From: an uncultured Paracoccaceae bacterium
Lineage (GTDB): Bacteria > Pseudomonadota > Alphaproteobacteria > Rhodobacterales > Rhodobacteraceae
Length of the DNA: 64,000 nucleotides
Reading direction: 5' to 3'
NCBI GenBank assembly: GCA_947489445.1
Contig: CANLDN010000001.1
Coordinates: forward strand, 1-64,000
Shown: piece by piece, positions 1 to 8,479 of the stretch
How the letters are laid out: every line of letters begins with the position of its first letter
Position numbering within the stretch: position 1 is the stretch's first letter
Notes under the pieces: generated by a model
What the model was told of the DNA's origin: nothing
What the model saw: the letters and a program-made list of their open reading frames with translations, nothing else
Database searches by the model: none
Made by a program: the position numbers and the translations under genes

Positions 1-130
1 ACTGGCAGAACAGGCCCCGGAATAGGCCGGATCATCGCCAGATTTACGTTTATGGGCGGCCTGCTGGCCATTGTCGGCGCTGGTGGCTGCAAAGCCACCA
101 GCGCCGACACCCGTGAATGTGCCACAATAA
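1..130 (+). other. possible lipoprotein signal peptide in a frame different from the next gene
   Basis: The frame starting at base 1 is open from the window edge. From about base 28 it reads as a basic n-region, a hydrophobic stretch (GGLLAIVGAGG) and a lipobox-like AGGC with Cys at about base 88, followed by KATSADTRECATI. It then runs into an Arg-rich, clearly non-coding reading. The plausible mature protein continues in the +1 frame from base 134. A one-base indel around 118-134 would join them into a lipoprotein. The alternative is that this is chance and base 134 is the true start. The left edge of the window hides any upstream start. Confidence 0.3.
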
Positions 131-133
131 GAC

Positions 134-943
134 ATGATCCTGACCGGCACCCAGACCGCGCGCGAAGCAGAGCTGGTCGCCATCTACGCCGATCTGATCG
201 CTGCTGCCGCTGGCGGGGCTTATCAAGATGTCATGCCAGCGGCGTTCGATCTGGGTCAAGCCACGCCAGAAACACCGGCCGCATCCGAAATCGGCGGCCA
301 ACGACGCAGCTTTGGTGATCTAGTCATGCGGACCAATGACATCGACAGCAAAGTCAGCCTGACAGAGCTCAACCGCGAACGGCGGGTCAGCTTTTCGACC
401 AGAATGACACCCGATGACCTCCTGCAGGATGGCGAAGCGATGCCACCCGAAGACATGCGGCATAGCTACGCCCTCATGCGGGCACCACGGCAAATGATGC
501 CCTACTGCACCGATACGCTGATTGAAATCGCAACCAAATGTCGGATTTTCAAAGCGACAGTGCATGACGCAGGCAATGGCGAATATCAGGTCCGTGCCGA
601 TTTCGCCTATGTACCCAATTATACCATCGGGAACGTCGAACGGATCAGGGGCGGCGATTTCATCTCGGCCTTCCTGCCCGATGAAAACGAAGACAATACC
701 TATCAGACCCCTGAAGAACGCCGCGCATTTCTCGTCCGGCTCAAAGACATCTGCGACCTGCTGCGCCCCGAATACGGCAATTGCCTGATCGGCACAGCGG
801 GCTTCAACCTTGATGGTCCCGCGCGTTTCATTGGCGGCACAAGAGCAAGTGCAGCGGGATGGGTCGAAGTATACATGCCCGATAACCCCTTTGAGGAACG
901 GAATTTTCAGGAAAGGGCCGAAGCTGTTTTTGCTGAAAACTAG
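134..943 (+). CDS. hypothetical protein, possibly the body of a frameshifted lipoprotein
   Basis: This is a 269-residue protein of normal composition that I do not recognise. It is rich in acidic and aromatic residues and carries cysteines in two short clusters (PYCTDTLIEIATKC and KDICDLL...GNCLIG), which would suit an exported disulfide-bonded protein. No internal membrane segment is visible. The ATG at 134 has no convincing ribosome binding site and lies just behind a stop in its own frame. A signal-peptide-like leader ends immediately upstream in another frame, so the real N-terminus may be upstream and broken. The long antisense readings over this stretch look like shadows, because this strand has the more natural amino acid composition. 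Confidence 0.6.
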   Translation: MILTGTQTAREAELVAIYADLIAAAAGGAYQDVMPAAFDLGQATPETPAASEIGGQRRSFGDLVMRTNDIDSKVSLTELNRERRVSFSTRMTPDDLLQDGEAMPPEDMRHSYALMRAPRQMMPYCTDTLIEIATKCRIFKATVHDAGNGEYQVRADFAYVPNYTIGNVERIRGGDFISAFLPDENEDNTYQTPEERRAFLVRLKDICDLLRPEYGNCLIGTAGFNLDGPARFIGGTRASAAGWVEVYMPDNPFEERNFQERAEAVFAEN

Positions 944-1052
944 GCCAAAATTCAACAGGTAGCCCGATATACAAAACACCACCAACAGGCACAAAAACCG
1001 AGCTATGCACGCAACACATACCGGCTTTGCACATAATTAATTCCATTTTTTC

Positions 1053-1081
1053 TTGAATGGTCAAAAAACGCGCCCTATCTC
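1053..1081 (+). promoter_or_regulatory. candidate sigma-70 promoter for a small RNA
   Basis: TTGAAT at 1053-1058 and TATCTC at 1076-1081 are separated by exactly 17 bases, a good -35/-10 arrangement. It would place the transcription start near 1088, just before a hairpin and an intrinsic terminator. The assignment rests on sequence match only. Confidence 0.4.
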
Positions 1082-1087
1082 CAATAG

Positions 1088-1164
1088 CGAAGGTGATGAT
1101 GCCCAAGTGTTCATCATCTTCACCTCCCTGTTGGACTTCGCCGGGCCTCGTGCCCGGCTTTTTT
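1088..1164 (+). ncRNA. candidate trans-acting small RNA, about 77 nt
   Basis: Two hairpins follow the candidate promoter. The first pairs GATGATG (1095-1101) with CATCATC (1112-1118) around a 10-base loop, extended by GGT/ACC across a TTC bulge. A single-stranded ACCTCCCTG follows at 1122-1130; its CCTCC core is complementary to a Shine-Dalgarno sequence. The second hairpin is a strong terminator. This layout (stem-loop, exposed CU-rich anti-SD stretch, terminator) is typical of alphaproteobacterial sRNAs that block translation. I cannot assign it to a named family. No protein of quality overlaps it. Confidence 0.45.
1140..1164 (+). terminator. intrinsic terminator
   Basis: A perfect 7-bp stem, GCCGGGC (1140-1146) with GCCCGGC (1152-1158), has a 5-base loop and is followed directly by six T residues. 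It ends the candidate sRNA. It lies about 200 bases beyond the preceding gene. Confidence 0.8.
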
Positions 1165-1198
1165 CTTTGGAGCGATGGATTTGGCTGGATATGTTTAA

Positions 1199-1621
1199 AT
1201 TCTAATCTTCGCGCTGACGGCGCTCGCCCAGCCAGCGACGGCTGATGCCCAGTCAGACGGGGCCGCGGAAATCCATTCACTCTCACTGCATGCCATCGCG
1301 AGCAGCCAAATCGCCCGGGAACAAGGCGAGGACTACGCGCATCGCCTTTAGCCCACTCTCCATGTCGATAACCGCACTATGGTGATCACCGCCATCACAA
1401 TGGGGCGAAATGGCGCGGCTGACTTGTTGAAAATGCCGTTTCAGACGGCATCAATTGAGATGGCAAAAGAAGGTGATGAACTCCTGATCGATAACGAACT
1501 CAGGCAGGGCACCCCGTACGGGCCCTTCACTATCGTGATCGTGGGTAGAACAGCGACCAACCGGATTACTGCCCCCCGCCATCCTGATTTCCTCCTTTTG
1601 CTTTTGCACGCCCCCCGTTAA
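1199..1621 (+). pseudogene. degenerate reading frame, possible remnant of a small exported protein
   Basis: In one frame, 1199-1348 reads as a signal-peptide-like segment (ILIFALTALAQPATADA) plus a polar tail but has no start codon. After the stop at 1349, the same frame stays open from 1379 to 1621. The second part ends in an unnatural run of hydrophobic residues that overlaps the purL leader. This may be decayed coding DNA or chance. Apart from the sRNA, 944-1648 holds nothing else I can support. Confidence 0.2.
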
Positions 1622-1648
1622 AAGGCCGCAACTGCCAAAGGGAACGAC

Positions 1649-3808
1649 ATGCAAGAGCCGCAAATCAACGATGATCTGATCGCCGCCCACGGGCTCAGCC
1701 CCGACGAATACCAGCGTATCCTCGACATCATCGGACGCGAACCGAGCTTCACCGAACTCGGGATTTTCTCGGCCATGTGGAACGAACATTGTTCCTACAA
1801 ATCCTCCAAGAAATGGCTGCGCACCCTGCCCACGACAGGCCCGCAGGTCATCTGCGGCCCCGGTGAAAACGCAGGCGTGGTCGATATCGGCGACGGTCAG
1901 GCCGTAGTCTTCAAGATGGAAAGCCATAACCACCCCAGCTACATCGAACCCTATCAGGGCGCTGCCACCGGCGTGGGCGGCATCCTGCGCGATGTCTTCA
2001 CCATGGGCGCGCGGCCCATCGCGGCGATGAACTCGCTCAGCTTCGGCGCACCATCGCACCCCAAAACTCGCCAACTCGTCAACGGCGTCGTCGCAGGCAT
2101 CGGCGGCTACGGAAACTGCTTCGGCGTACCCACGGTCGGCGGTGAAGTCCGGTTCGACCCCGCTTATAACGGCAACTGCCTCGTCAACGCCTTTGCCGCA
2201 GGCCTCGCCGACGCGGACAAGATCTTCTACTCCGCCGCCTCCGGCGTCGGCATGCCCGTCGTCTATCTGGGTGCCAAAACCGGGCGCGACGGCGTCGGCG
2301 GCGCCACCATGGCGTCGGCCGAATTCGACGACACGATCGAGGAAAAGCGCCCCACCGTCCAAGTCGGTGACCCTTTCACTGAAAAGCGGCTGATGGAGGC
2401 GACGCTGGAACTCATGGCGACAGGTGCTGTGATCAGCATCCAAGACATGGGCGCCGCAGGCCTCACCTGCTCTGCCGTCGAAATGGGCGACAAAGGCGGC
2501 CTGGGCGTCAAACTCGACCTCAACGCGGTCCCGCAGCGCGAAGACAACATGACCGCCTACGAAATGATGCTGTCCGAGTCCCAGGAACGCATGCTCATGG
2601 TCCTCAAACCAGAGCTTGAGGCCGAAGCCCGCGCCGTTTTCGAAAAATGGGACCTCGACTTCGCCATCGTCGGTGAAACCATTGCCGAAGACCGGTTCAT
2701 TGTCGAACATAACGGCGAAATCAAAGCCGACCTGCCACTCGCCACTCTCTCTGGCTCCGCCCCCGAATACGACCGGCCATGGGTGCCCACCCCGGCCGCA
2801 GCCCCGCTTGGCGACGTGCCAGAGGTGAACCCCATCGACGGGCTCACGGCGCTGATCAGCAGCCCCAACTACGCGGGCAAACAATGGGTCTATGAACAAT
2901 ATGACAGCCAGGTCATGGCGGACACCGCTCGCACACCCGGCGCCGGCAGCGGTATCGTGCGGGTCCACGGCACCGACAAATCGCTGGCCTTCACCAGCGA
3001 CGTCACCCCTCGCTACGTCAAGGCAAACCCGGTGATGGGCGGCAAACAAGCCGTGGCTGAAGCCTACAGGAACCTCACCGCCGTCGGGGCCACACCACTC
3101 GCCACAACCGACAACATGAACTTCGGCAACCCCGAAAAGCCCGAAATCATGGGGCAATTCGTGGGCGCGATCCAGGGGATCGGCGAAGCGGTCAAGGCAC
3201 TCGACATGCCCATCGTCTCCGGCAACGTGTCGCTCTACAACGAAACCGACGGCAAAGGCATCCTGCCCACTCCCACCATCGGCGCCGTTGGGATCATCAG
3301 CCATCCCGACCACATGATCACCGGCGAAATCCGCGACGGGCACGTTCTTCTGCTTCTCGGCGAAACCACCGGCCACCTCGGTCAATCCGCCCTTTTAGCC
3401 GAAGTCTACGACCGGGCCGAGGGCGACGCGCCGCCCGTTGACCTGGCAGCCGAAAAACGCAACGGCGACTTCATCAGGGCCAACCACGCCTATATCACCG
3501 CCTGCACCGATCTCAGCGATGGAGGGCTGGCACTGGCCGCATTCGAATTGGCCGAACGCGCGGGCGCGGGCATTCAGCTCGACATTGAAGATACGCCAAC
3601 ACTCTTCGGCGAGGATCAGGCGCGTTATTTGATCGCCTGCACCTTCGATCAGGCAGAGGCGCTGATGATCGCGGCAAGCCAAGTCGGTGCGACGCTGACA
3701 ACGGTTGGCAAGGTCGGCGGCGACCAGATCACGTTCGGCAGCCAAAGCATGTCACTCCGCGATCTCAGCCACACATTCCGAACGGCATTCGAAAACGCCG
3801 TCGCCTAG
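1649..3808 (+). CDS. purL: phosphoribosylformylglycinamidine synthase subunit PurL
   Basis: ATP-dependent amidation of FGAR to FGAM in de novo purine synthesis, using ammonia delivered by PurQ with PurS. The length of 719 residues fits the small multi-subunit PurL rather than the 1300-residue fused enzyme. Visible signatures are NEHCSYKSS at about 45-53 (catalytic His), MESHNHPS with a following glycine-rich stretch at about 90-105 (substrate and ATP binding), a second AIRS-type half with [10 protein letters not shown], and DLSDGGLA near the C-terminus. PurS and PurQ are not immediately upstream, so the partners must lie elsewhere. BolA follows 95 bases later on the same strand. Confidence 0.97.
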   Translation: MQEPQINDDLIAAHGLSPDEYQRILDIIGREPSFTELGIFSAMWNEHCSYKSSKKWLRTLPTTGPQVICGPGENAGVVDIGDGQAVVFKMESHNHPSYIEPYQGAATGVGGILRDVFTMGARPIAAMNSLSFGAPSHPKTRQLVNGVVAGIGGYGNCFGVPTVGGEVRFDPAYNGNCLVNAFAAGLADADKIFYSAASGVGMPVVYLGAKTGRDGVGGATMASAEFDDTIEEKRPTVQVGDPFTEKRLMEATLELMATGAVISIQDMGAAGLTCSAVEMGDKGGLGVKLDLNAVPQREDNMTAYEMMLSESQERMLMVLKPELEAEARAVFEKWDLDFAIVGETIAEDRFIVEHNGEIKADLPLATLSGSAPEYDRPWVPTPAAAPLGDVPEVNPIDGLTALISSPNYAGKQWVYEQYDSQVMADTARTPGAGSGIVRVHGTDKSLAFTSDVTPRYVKANPVMGGKQAVAEAYRNLTAVGATPLATTDNMNFGNPEKPEIMGQFVGAIQGIGEAVKALDMPIVSGNVSLYNETDGKGILPTPTIGAVGIISHPDHMITGEIRDGHVLLLLGETTGHLGQSALLAEVYDRAEGDAPPVDLAAEKRNGDFIRANHAYITACTDLSDGGLALAAFELAERAGAGIQLDIEDTPTLFGEDQARYLIACTFDQAEALMIAASQVGATLTTVGKVGGDQITFGSQSMSLRDLSHTFRTAFENAVA

Positions 3809-3903
3809 ACTTTCCTTGTCTTTTCAAACGTCCGTCGGGGGCATCCCACTTGCCCCCCATGCGGGGCACACCTAGATTAAAGAAAACCGACAAAGGACCA
3901 CAG

Positions 3904-4140
3904 ATGCCCATCACCGCGCAAGAGATCGAAACGCTGCTCCGCGAAAGCTTCCCGGAGGCCACGATTAACGTCCAGGGCGATGACGGAGCACATTTCGCAG
4001 CCGAGGTGATCGACGAAAGCTTTCGCGGCAAGAACAGGGTCCAGCAACAACGCGCCGTCTATGCCGCGCTCAAAGGCAAAATGGACGGCAATAATGGCGA
4101 ACTCCACGCCCTTGCCCTCACGACAAAGTCACCAGATTGA
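3904..4140 (+). CDS. bolA: BolA family protein
   Basis: A 78-residue BolA/IbaG-type protein. The family partners monothiol glutaredoxins to bind or pass [2Fe-2S] clusters in the cytoplasm. The start at 3904 follows AAAGGA with good spacing; an upstream in-frame ATG lacks a binding site. The pattern of acidic N-terminus, central GDDGAHFAAEVIDESFRG and C-terminal QRAVYAAL...LHALAL matches the family fold, with the conserved His near the C-terminus. The Grx4-type glutaredoxin lies 258 bases downstream, the classic BolA-Grx pairing, with one small membrane protein gene between them. Confidence 0.92.
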   Translation: MPITAQEIETLLRESFPEATINVQGDDGAHFAAEVIDESFRGKNRVQQQRAVYAALKGKMDGNNGELHALALTTKSPD

Positions 4141-4144
4141 ACAC

Positions 4145-4363
4145 ATGAAACCCGTTATACTCATCGCTATTGTTGTCATACCTGCCATCCTGGGGTGGCT
4201 TTGGATGATAAGAGAGATGCGTAAAAACAAAGACTTGAACAAAACCGGAACAATCTATGCGCAGATGGACGACAATCCACAGAAAAAAGTCGGATCGCGC
4301 GGAGACGTCATTTCAAACGCATCATCATCTGGTGATTTCGGCGGTGGCGGCGATGGAATGTGA
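4145..4363 (+). CDS. small single-span membrane protein between bolA and grxD
   Basis: 72 residues. An N-terminal hydrophobic segment of about 18 residues (VILIAIVVIPAILGWLWM) is followed by a basic, then polar, glycine-rich cytoplasmic-type tail ending in GGGGDGM. It starts only 4 bases after bolA stops and sits 34 bases before grxD, so it is probably cotranscribed with both. The family is unknown to me. The position suggests a membrane link to the iron-sulfur/glutaredoxin module, but that is guilt by association only. Confidence 0.7.
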   Translation: MKPVILIAIVVIPAILGWLWMIREMRKNKDLNKTGTIYAQMDDNPQKKVGSRGDVISNASSSGDFGGGGDGM

Positions 4364-4397
4364 CAACAATGCAGATTAAGATAGTAAGGACATAATC

Positions 4398-4757
4398 ATG
4401 ACAGCCGAAGCTCAAATCAAAGAAACCGTCACTACCAACGACGTTGTGCTTTTCATGAAAGGCACCAAATCCATGCCGCAATGCGGGTTCTCGTCCCGCG
4501 TGGCCGGCGTACTGAACTTCATGGGGGTCGATTTTGCGGACATCAACGTGCTGGCAGATGACCAAATCCGCCAGGGCATCAAGGATTATTCCGACTGGCC
4601 CACCATTCCCCAACTTTACGTCAAAGGCGAATTCGTTGGCGGCTGCGACATCATCACCGAAATGACGCTCTCTGGCGAACTCGACACGCTTTTCAGCGAA
4701 AACGGCGTTACCTTCGACAAAGATGCTGCCGACAAAATCCGCGAAGCGAACGGCTAA
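4398..4757 (+). CDS. grxD: monothiol glutaredoxin Grx4/GrxD
   Basis: A 119-residue class II glutaredoxin with the CGFS active site at residues 29-32. Typical flanking signatures are MKGTKSMPQ before it, WPTIPQLYVKGEFVGGCDI in the middle and a C-terminal helix. Such proteins bind a [2Fe-2S] cluster with glutathione and hand clusters to targets together with BolA, encoded just upstream. The ATG at 4398 follows a TAAGGA-like site. Its 3' end overlaps the terminator that serves the convergent zapA gene. Confidence 0.95.
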   Translation: MTAEAQIKETVTTNDVVLFMKGTKSMPQCGFSSRVAGVLNFMGVDFADINVLADDQIRQGIKDYSDWPTIPQLYVKGEFVGGCDIITEMTLSGELDTLFSENGVTFDKDAADKIREANG

Positions 4758-4790
4758 AAACTCTGGCGGCGCTCGATCTGGCGCGCCGCC
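4756..4790 (-). terminator. intrinsic terminator downstream of zapA
   Basis: GGCGGCGC (4765-4772) pairs with GCGCCGCC (4783-4790). On the minus strand the stem is followed, after a CAGAG, by five T residues (4760-4756). It lies just past the zapA stop and overlaps the end of the convergent grxD gene. Confidence 0.6.
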
Positions 4791-4794
4791 CCGA

Positions 4795-5187
4795 TTAGCT
4801 GGCTTTGGCCTCAACCTGATCCGCCAAGGCCTCGGCCCGCGCGGCAATCTCCGCCAGCGTATCCGTCACCTCGGCAGGCACCACCGGCACCTCCACCCGT
4901 TCCGGCGCAGGCTTGGGCTGGCCTTGCATCGTCTCAATCTGGGCCCGCATCTTTGCTGCCTCAGCCTCCGCCTCGCGCACCTTATCTTCCAGCCCAGCGG
5001 TCTTATCTGCCAGCATCAGCCCGGCCATCAGCAACATCCGCGACTCCGGCATGCGCCCTATTTGTTCAGACAAATGGGCCGCCTCACCATCGAGCATTGC
5101 AGCTGCTGAATGCAGGAAATGCTCTTCGCCATCCTGACAGGCAACCTCAAACGTCCGGCCTCCAACGGCAATCTCAACCTGCGGCAT
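4795..5187 (-). CDS. zapA: cell division protein ZapA
   Basis: 130 residues. The N-terminal ZapA domain has the characteristic VEIAVGGRTFEVACQDGEE start and a following MLLMAGLMLADK helix, then a coiled-coil tail and a Pro-rich stretch. ZapA tetramers bundle FtsZ protofilaments at midcell. The start at 5187 (MPQVEI) is preferred to the ATG five codons upstream because it gives the usual ZapA N-terminus. It overlaps the end of the upstream coiled-coil gene by 14 bases, indicating translational coupling. Confidence 0.88.
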   Translation of the reverse strand: MPQVEIAVGGRTFEVACQDGEEHFLHSAAAMLDGEAAHLSEQIGRMPESRMLLMAGLMLADKTAGLEDKVREAEAEAAKMRAQIETMQGQPKPAPERVEVPVVPAEVTDTLAEIAARAEALADQVEAKAS

Positions 5188-5644
5188 GTGGGGCCTCCTC
5201 AATCAACGGCTTCAATTCTGACAGGATCGCATCAATCTCGGCAGCGTCGGCCGATCGCTGGGCGTGCAGCGCCTCCACCTCGGCAGCCACGGCCTTGTCC
5301 ACCAATTCCGGTGCCAACCCTTCGGTAACGGCCTCGCGTAACGCGGTGTTCAATTCCCGCATCTGCACATTGGACGCCCGCAACTGCTGCAATTCCGTAT
5401 CCAACTTCACCATTTGCGCCTTTTGGGCCTCGACCCGTTCGGTCAATGCAGCAACCTGACCATCCTGGCGTTCCTTGAGCACACGCACACGCTCAACCAA
5501 TTCGGCATTGGCCGCGCGCTCATTATCCAGCGCAGTCTTGAGGGACGCATCGTCCCCTGCCTGCGCAGTTTGCGCATCTATCCCCTGCCTGATCCGGTCA
5601 AGTGCCGCCGTAATCCGGCCTTCCAACGCACTAATATCACTCAT
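5174..5644 (-). CDS. coiled-coil protein cotranscribed with zapA, ZauP-like
   Basis: 156 residues, almost entirely predicted coiled coil (Leu/Ala/Glu/Arg heptads between about 35 and 100), with no membrane segment. It is immediately upstream of zapA and overlaps it. In Caulobacter a coiled-coil protein encoded with zapA, ZauP, is the partner that links ZapA to Z-ring focusing. Position and architecture make this a candidate equivalent. I cannot show sequence homology from reading alone. The 264 bases between this gene and tkt hold the two divergent promoters but no recognisable RNA gene. Confidence 0.7.
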   Translation of the reverse strand: MSDISALEGRITAALDRIRQGIDAQTAQAGDDASLKTALDNERAANAELVERVRVLKERQDGQVAALTERVEAQKAQMVKLDTELQQLRASNVQMRELNTALREAVTEGLAPELVDKAVAAEVEALHAQRSADAAEIDAILSELKPLIEEAPHAAG

Positions 5645-5908
5645 CCGCCCGTCCTTTCACGACCGCTGGTTCGCGGCCTGTCGCAACGCGGCGGTTTACC
5701 CCCACCTGCGTCCAATTGATCCTGCCAACCGGCTTGTTGACCCGAATCGCGCCTATTGCGCGTTAGCCTAAGCGATCCAACCGCCCCCCGCAAACGGACA
5801 GGCTTCAAGAAAATGAACGACTTAGCCTGCATGCTTGATCTCCGGAAAGGGCCTGATATGAGGCTACCCAAGCGAGACGTTCACCTTAGTAAATAGGATC
5901 TGACACCC

Positions 5909-7927
5909 TTGGATATTGCAGCCCTGCGCACCGCCCACCCCGATCATTGGAAAAAAGCAACCGCCATCCGGACCCTCACACTGGATGCAGTGGCCGCTGC
6001 AAACTCTGGCCATTCCGGCATGCCAATGGGCATGGCCGATGTGGCAACTGTTCTGTTTGAAAAACACCTGAACTTTGACCCAAAAACACCGGAATGGCCC
6101 GACCGTGACAGGTTCATCCTATCCGCAGGTCACGGCTCCATGCTGCTTTATTCCCTGATGTATCTGACCGGCTACGAAGATATGCCGCTCAGCGAAATCA
6201 AGGACTTCCGCCAATGGGGCGCCAAAACCGCAGGTCACCCAGAATTCGGCCATGCCCGCGGGATCGAAACCACCACCGGCCCACTTGGTCAGGGCATCGC
6301 CAATTCCGTCGGCTTCGCCATCGCCGAAGAAATCCAGCGTGCCACCTGGGGCAAGAAGATCATCGACCATTACACCTATGTCATGGCTGGTGACGGCTGC
6401 CTGATGGAAGGTGTCAGCCACGAGGCCATCGGTCTGGCGGGCATGCAAAAACTGGGCCACTTGGTCGTGTTCTTTGACAACAACAACATCACCATCGACG
6501 GCACCGTCGACATGGCCGATATCACCAACCAACCGATGCGGTTCGAGGCGGCAGGTTGGCACGTCCAATCCATCGACGGGCACGATCCCGAGGCGATCGA
6601 CGCCGCCATCACAGCAGCCAAGAAAGACCCCCGCCCGTCCATGATCGCGTGCAAGACCCATATCGCATTGGGTCACGCGGCACAGGACACATCCAAGGGG
6701 CATGGCGCGCTGACGGACGCCGAACAATTGAAGGCCGCAAAAGAAGCCTATGGTGCGCCCATGGGCAATTTCGAAGTCGCGGCAGATGTCAAAAAACAGT
6801 GGGAAGCCATCGGTGCCCGCGGCGCAGCCACCCGCAAGGATTGGGAAGCCCGCTTCGCCACGCTCTCCGCGACCAAACAAGCCGAATTCAACCGGACCTA
6901 TGCAGGCGAAGCGCCCAAGAAACTCAGCGCCACCATCCGCGCGTTGAAAAAGCAGATCACCGAGGGGCAACCCAAAGTCGCCACGCGCAAATCGTCCGAA
7001 ATGACGCTCGAAGTCATCAACCCGATCATGCAGGAGACTATTGGCGGTTCGGCTGACCTGACCGGGTCCAACAACACGCTGACATCAGACATGGGCATCT
7101 TCCACCCCGACAACCGCAAGGGCCGCTACATTTACTACGGCGTGCGCGAACACGGGATGGCGGCGGCGATGAACGGCATGGCGCTACACGGTGGTGCAAA
7201 GCCTTATGGCGGCACATTCATGTGCTTCACTGACTATGCACGCGGGGCAATGCGGCTCTCTGCGCTGATGGGCATCCCAACAACTTACGTCATGACCCAT
7301 GACAGCATCGGGCTTGGCGAAGACGGGCCAACACACCAGCCCGTCGAACACCTCGCCATGCTGCGGGCAACGCCGAACACCAACGTCTTCCGCCCCGCCG
7401 ATACTGTAGAAACGGCAGAGGCGTGGGAGCTGGCGCTCACCTCACAGAAAACACCCAGCGTACTGGCCTTGACCCGCCAGGGGCTGCCCACCGTCCGGAC
7501 GGAACACAAAACCAAAAACCTGACCGCGCAAGGGGCCTATGTCCTCGCTGACGCAGAAGGCAAACGGCAGGCGATCCTCCTCGCCACCGGCTCCGAGGTG
7601 TCAATCGCCCTCGCCGCCCGTGACCTCTTGCAGGCAGAAGGCATCGGCACCCGTGTCGTCTCCATGCCCTGCTGGGAACTGTTCGAAGAACAGGACGAAA
7701 GCTATCGCAAACGCGTCCTGCCTGCAGGGCCCGTACGCGTCGCGATCGAGGCTGGGATTCGCTTCGGCTGGGACCGGTGGTTGTTCGGCGAACGCGGCAA
7801 GCGCGAGAAATCCGGCTTCATCGGGATGCACGGGTTCGGGGCATCTGCACCCGCAGAAAAGCTCTACGAAGAATTCGGGATCACCGCGCAAGATACCGCA
7901 GATAAGGTCAAATCCCTGATCAAATGA
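5909..7927 (+). CDS. tkt: transketolase
   Basis: 672 residues, normal for the family. It transfers two-carbon ketol units between sugar phosphates in the pentose phosphate pathway with thiamine diphosphate and Mg2+. The ThDP motif GDGCLMEG...FFDNNN lies at about residues 155-195. Phosphate and cofactor contacts are HPEFG and GPLGQG near 115-130, and the pyrimidine-domain signature is [12 protein letters not shown]. The best start is a TTG at 5909 preceded by AGGA with a 10-base spacer; no ATG gives the conserved N-terminal region. It lies in a carbon-metabolism neighbourhood with two GAPDH genes. Confidence 0.96.
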   Translation: MDIAALRTAHPDHWKKATAIRTLTLDAVAAANSGHSGMPMGMADVATVLFEKHLNFDPKTPEWPDRDRFILSAGHGSMLLYSLMYLTGYEDMPLSEIKDFRQWGAKTAGHPEFGHARGIETTTGPLGQGIANSVGFAIAEEIQRATWGKKIIDHYTYVMAGDGCLMEGVSHEAIGLAGMQKLGHLVVFFDNNNITIDGTVDMADITNQPMRFEAAGWHVQSIDGHDPEAIDAAITAAKKDPRPSMIACKTHIALGHAAQDTSKGHGALTDAEQLKAAKEAYGAPMGNFEVAADVKKQWEAIGARGAATRKDWEARFATLSATKQAEFNRTYAGEAPKKLSATIRALKKQITEGQPKVATRKSSEMTLEVINPIMQETIGGSADLTGSNNTLTSDMGIFHPDNRKGRYIYYGVREHGMAAAMNGMALHGGAKPYGGTFMCFTDYARGAMRLSALMGIPTTYVMTHDSIGLGEDGPTHQPVEHLAMLRATPNTNVFRPADTVETAEAWELALTSQKTPSVLALTRQGLPTVRTEHKTKNLTAQGAYVLADAEGKRQAILLATGSEVSIALAARDLLQAEGIGTRVVSMPCWELFEEQDESYRKRVLPAGPVRVAIEAGIRFGWDRWLFGERGKREKSGFIGMHGFGASAPAEKLYEEFGITAQDTADKVKSLIK

Positions 7928-7931
7928 ATGC

Positions 7932-7960
7932 AAAAAGGCGGCGGGATCACACCGCCGCCT
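7932..7960 (-). terminator. intrinsic terminator for the BLUF gene
   Basis: A perfect 9-bp stem (AGGCGGCGG with CCGCCGCCT) around a 7-base loop is followed on the minus strand by five T residues. The same hairpin sits just after the tkt stop but has no T tract on the plus strand. Confidence 0.75.
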
Positions 7961-7981
7961 CCGACACATTTCAGGACCGGG

Positions 7982-8308
7982 TCAGTCCTTCATCGCATTG
8001 ATCACCACACCAAAATCAAGGCCATCGACAAGCCGCAGTGACCATTCCGCGAAATGGCGCTTCTCAATCGGCTTTTCATCCAAAATCTTGAACCCATGAT
8101 GCCGCTGGTCCGCACCGATTGTCGCGACCAGATCAAGCACTGTCTTTTCATCACCTTCAAGAACCTGACAGAAATTCCGGCCGTTATAGGCCAAGACCCC
8201 TGTCACCCCCCTTTCAGCATTCCGCACCTGTGCCCGCGCCACAATATCGTTCACGTCATCCCGTTTCAGGTCGGCATCCGCTGTACTGAAATAGAGAATT
8301 CTGATCAT
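7982..8308 (-). CDS. stand-alone BLUF blue-light sensor
   Basis: 108 residues, a BLUF domain with no effector attached. All flavin-contact residues are present: Tyr6 (RILYFS), Asn30 (RNAERG), Gln48 (FCQVLEG) and Trp89 (FAEWSL). Their spacing (24, 42, 83) equals that of AppA Tyr21, Asn45, Gln63 and Trp104. Blue light rearranges the Gln/Tyr hydrogen bonds to FAD, so the protein must signal through a separate partner. The start at 8308 (MIRIL) is chosen because the 17 upstream residues do not look like family sequence. A 20-base palindrome about 80 bases upstream may control it. Confidence 0.93.
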   Translation of the reverse strand: MIRILYFSTADADLKRDDVNDIVARAQVRNAERGVTGVLAYNGRNFCQVLEGDEKTVLDLVATIGADQRHHGFKILDEKPIEKRHFAEWSLRLVDGLDFGVVINAMKD

Positions 8309-8388
8309 GTTGTTTCCTTGGTAGTCTGCACGACCCGATTCTTGGGCCAGCTTCAGCATCCCACTAAGTAAACAAATGGTTAATCCGC

Positions 8389-8408
8389 GCTATGTCATGT
8401 GACATAGC
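8389..8408. promoter_or_regulatory. palindromic operator upstream of the BLUF gene
   Basis: Two perfect 9-base arms, GCTATGTCA and TGACATAGC, are separated by TG. A further inverted copy of the core (ATGTGACA at 8398-8405 against TGTCACAT at 8421-8428) extends the symmetry. It lies between the BLUF gene and the end of the DUF808 gene, so the BLUF gene is the only gene reading away from it. The regulator is unknown. Confidence 0.5.
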
Positions 8409-8479
8409 AATTAGCAATATTGTCACATTCCCTAACGTCGCCCCGCGCACCGGTGTAGGGTGGCGTTCCACCCCACCTT

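Noticed and set aside
1057..1245. 62-codon plus-strand reading over the sRNA
   Set aside because: It runs through the terminator hairpin and lacks a ribosome binding site; the RNA interpretation is stronger.
1451..3385. Long minus-strand reading opposite purL (over 600 codons)
   Set aside because: Mirrors the codon structure of purL and has unnatural His/Gly/Val-rich composition; purL is unmistakable on the plus strand.
5750..5780. CceR-like operator before tkt
   Set aside because: CGTTAGCCTAAGCG matches only about 7 of 12 fixed positions, below what I would call.
5645..5908. 6S RNA between zapA-side genes and tkt
   Set aside because: 6S is often near zapA in alphaproteobacteria, but I see no long closing stem with the central bulge in these 264 bases.
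8389..8428. PpsR/CrtJ site (TGT-N12-ACA) before the BLUF gene
   Set aside because: No TGT and ACA fall at the required 12-base spacing; the symmetry is that of a different palindrome.
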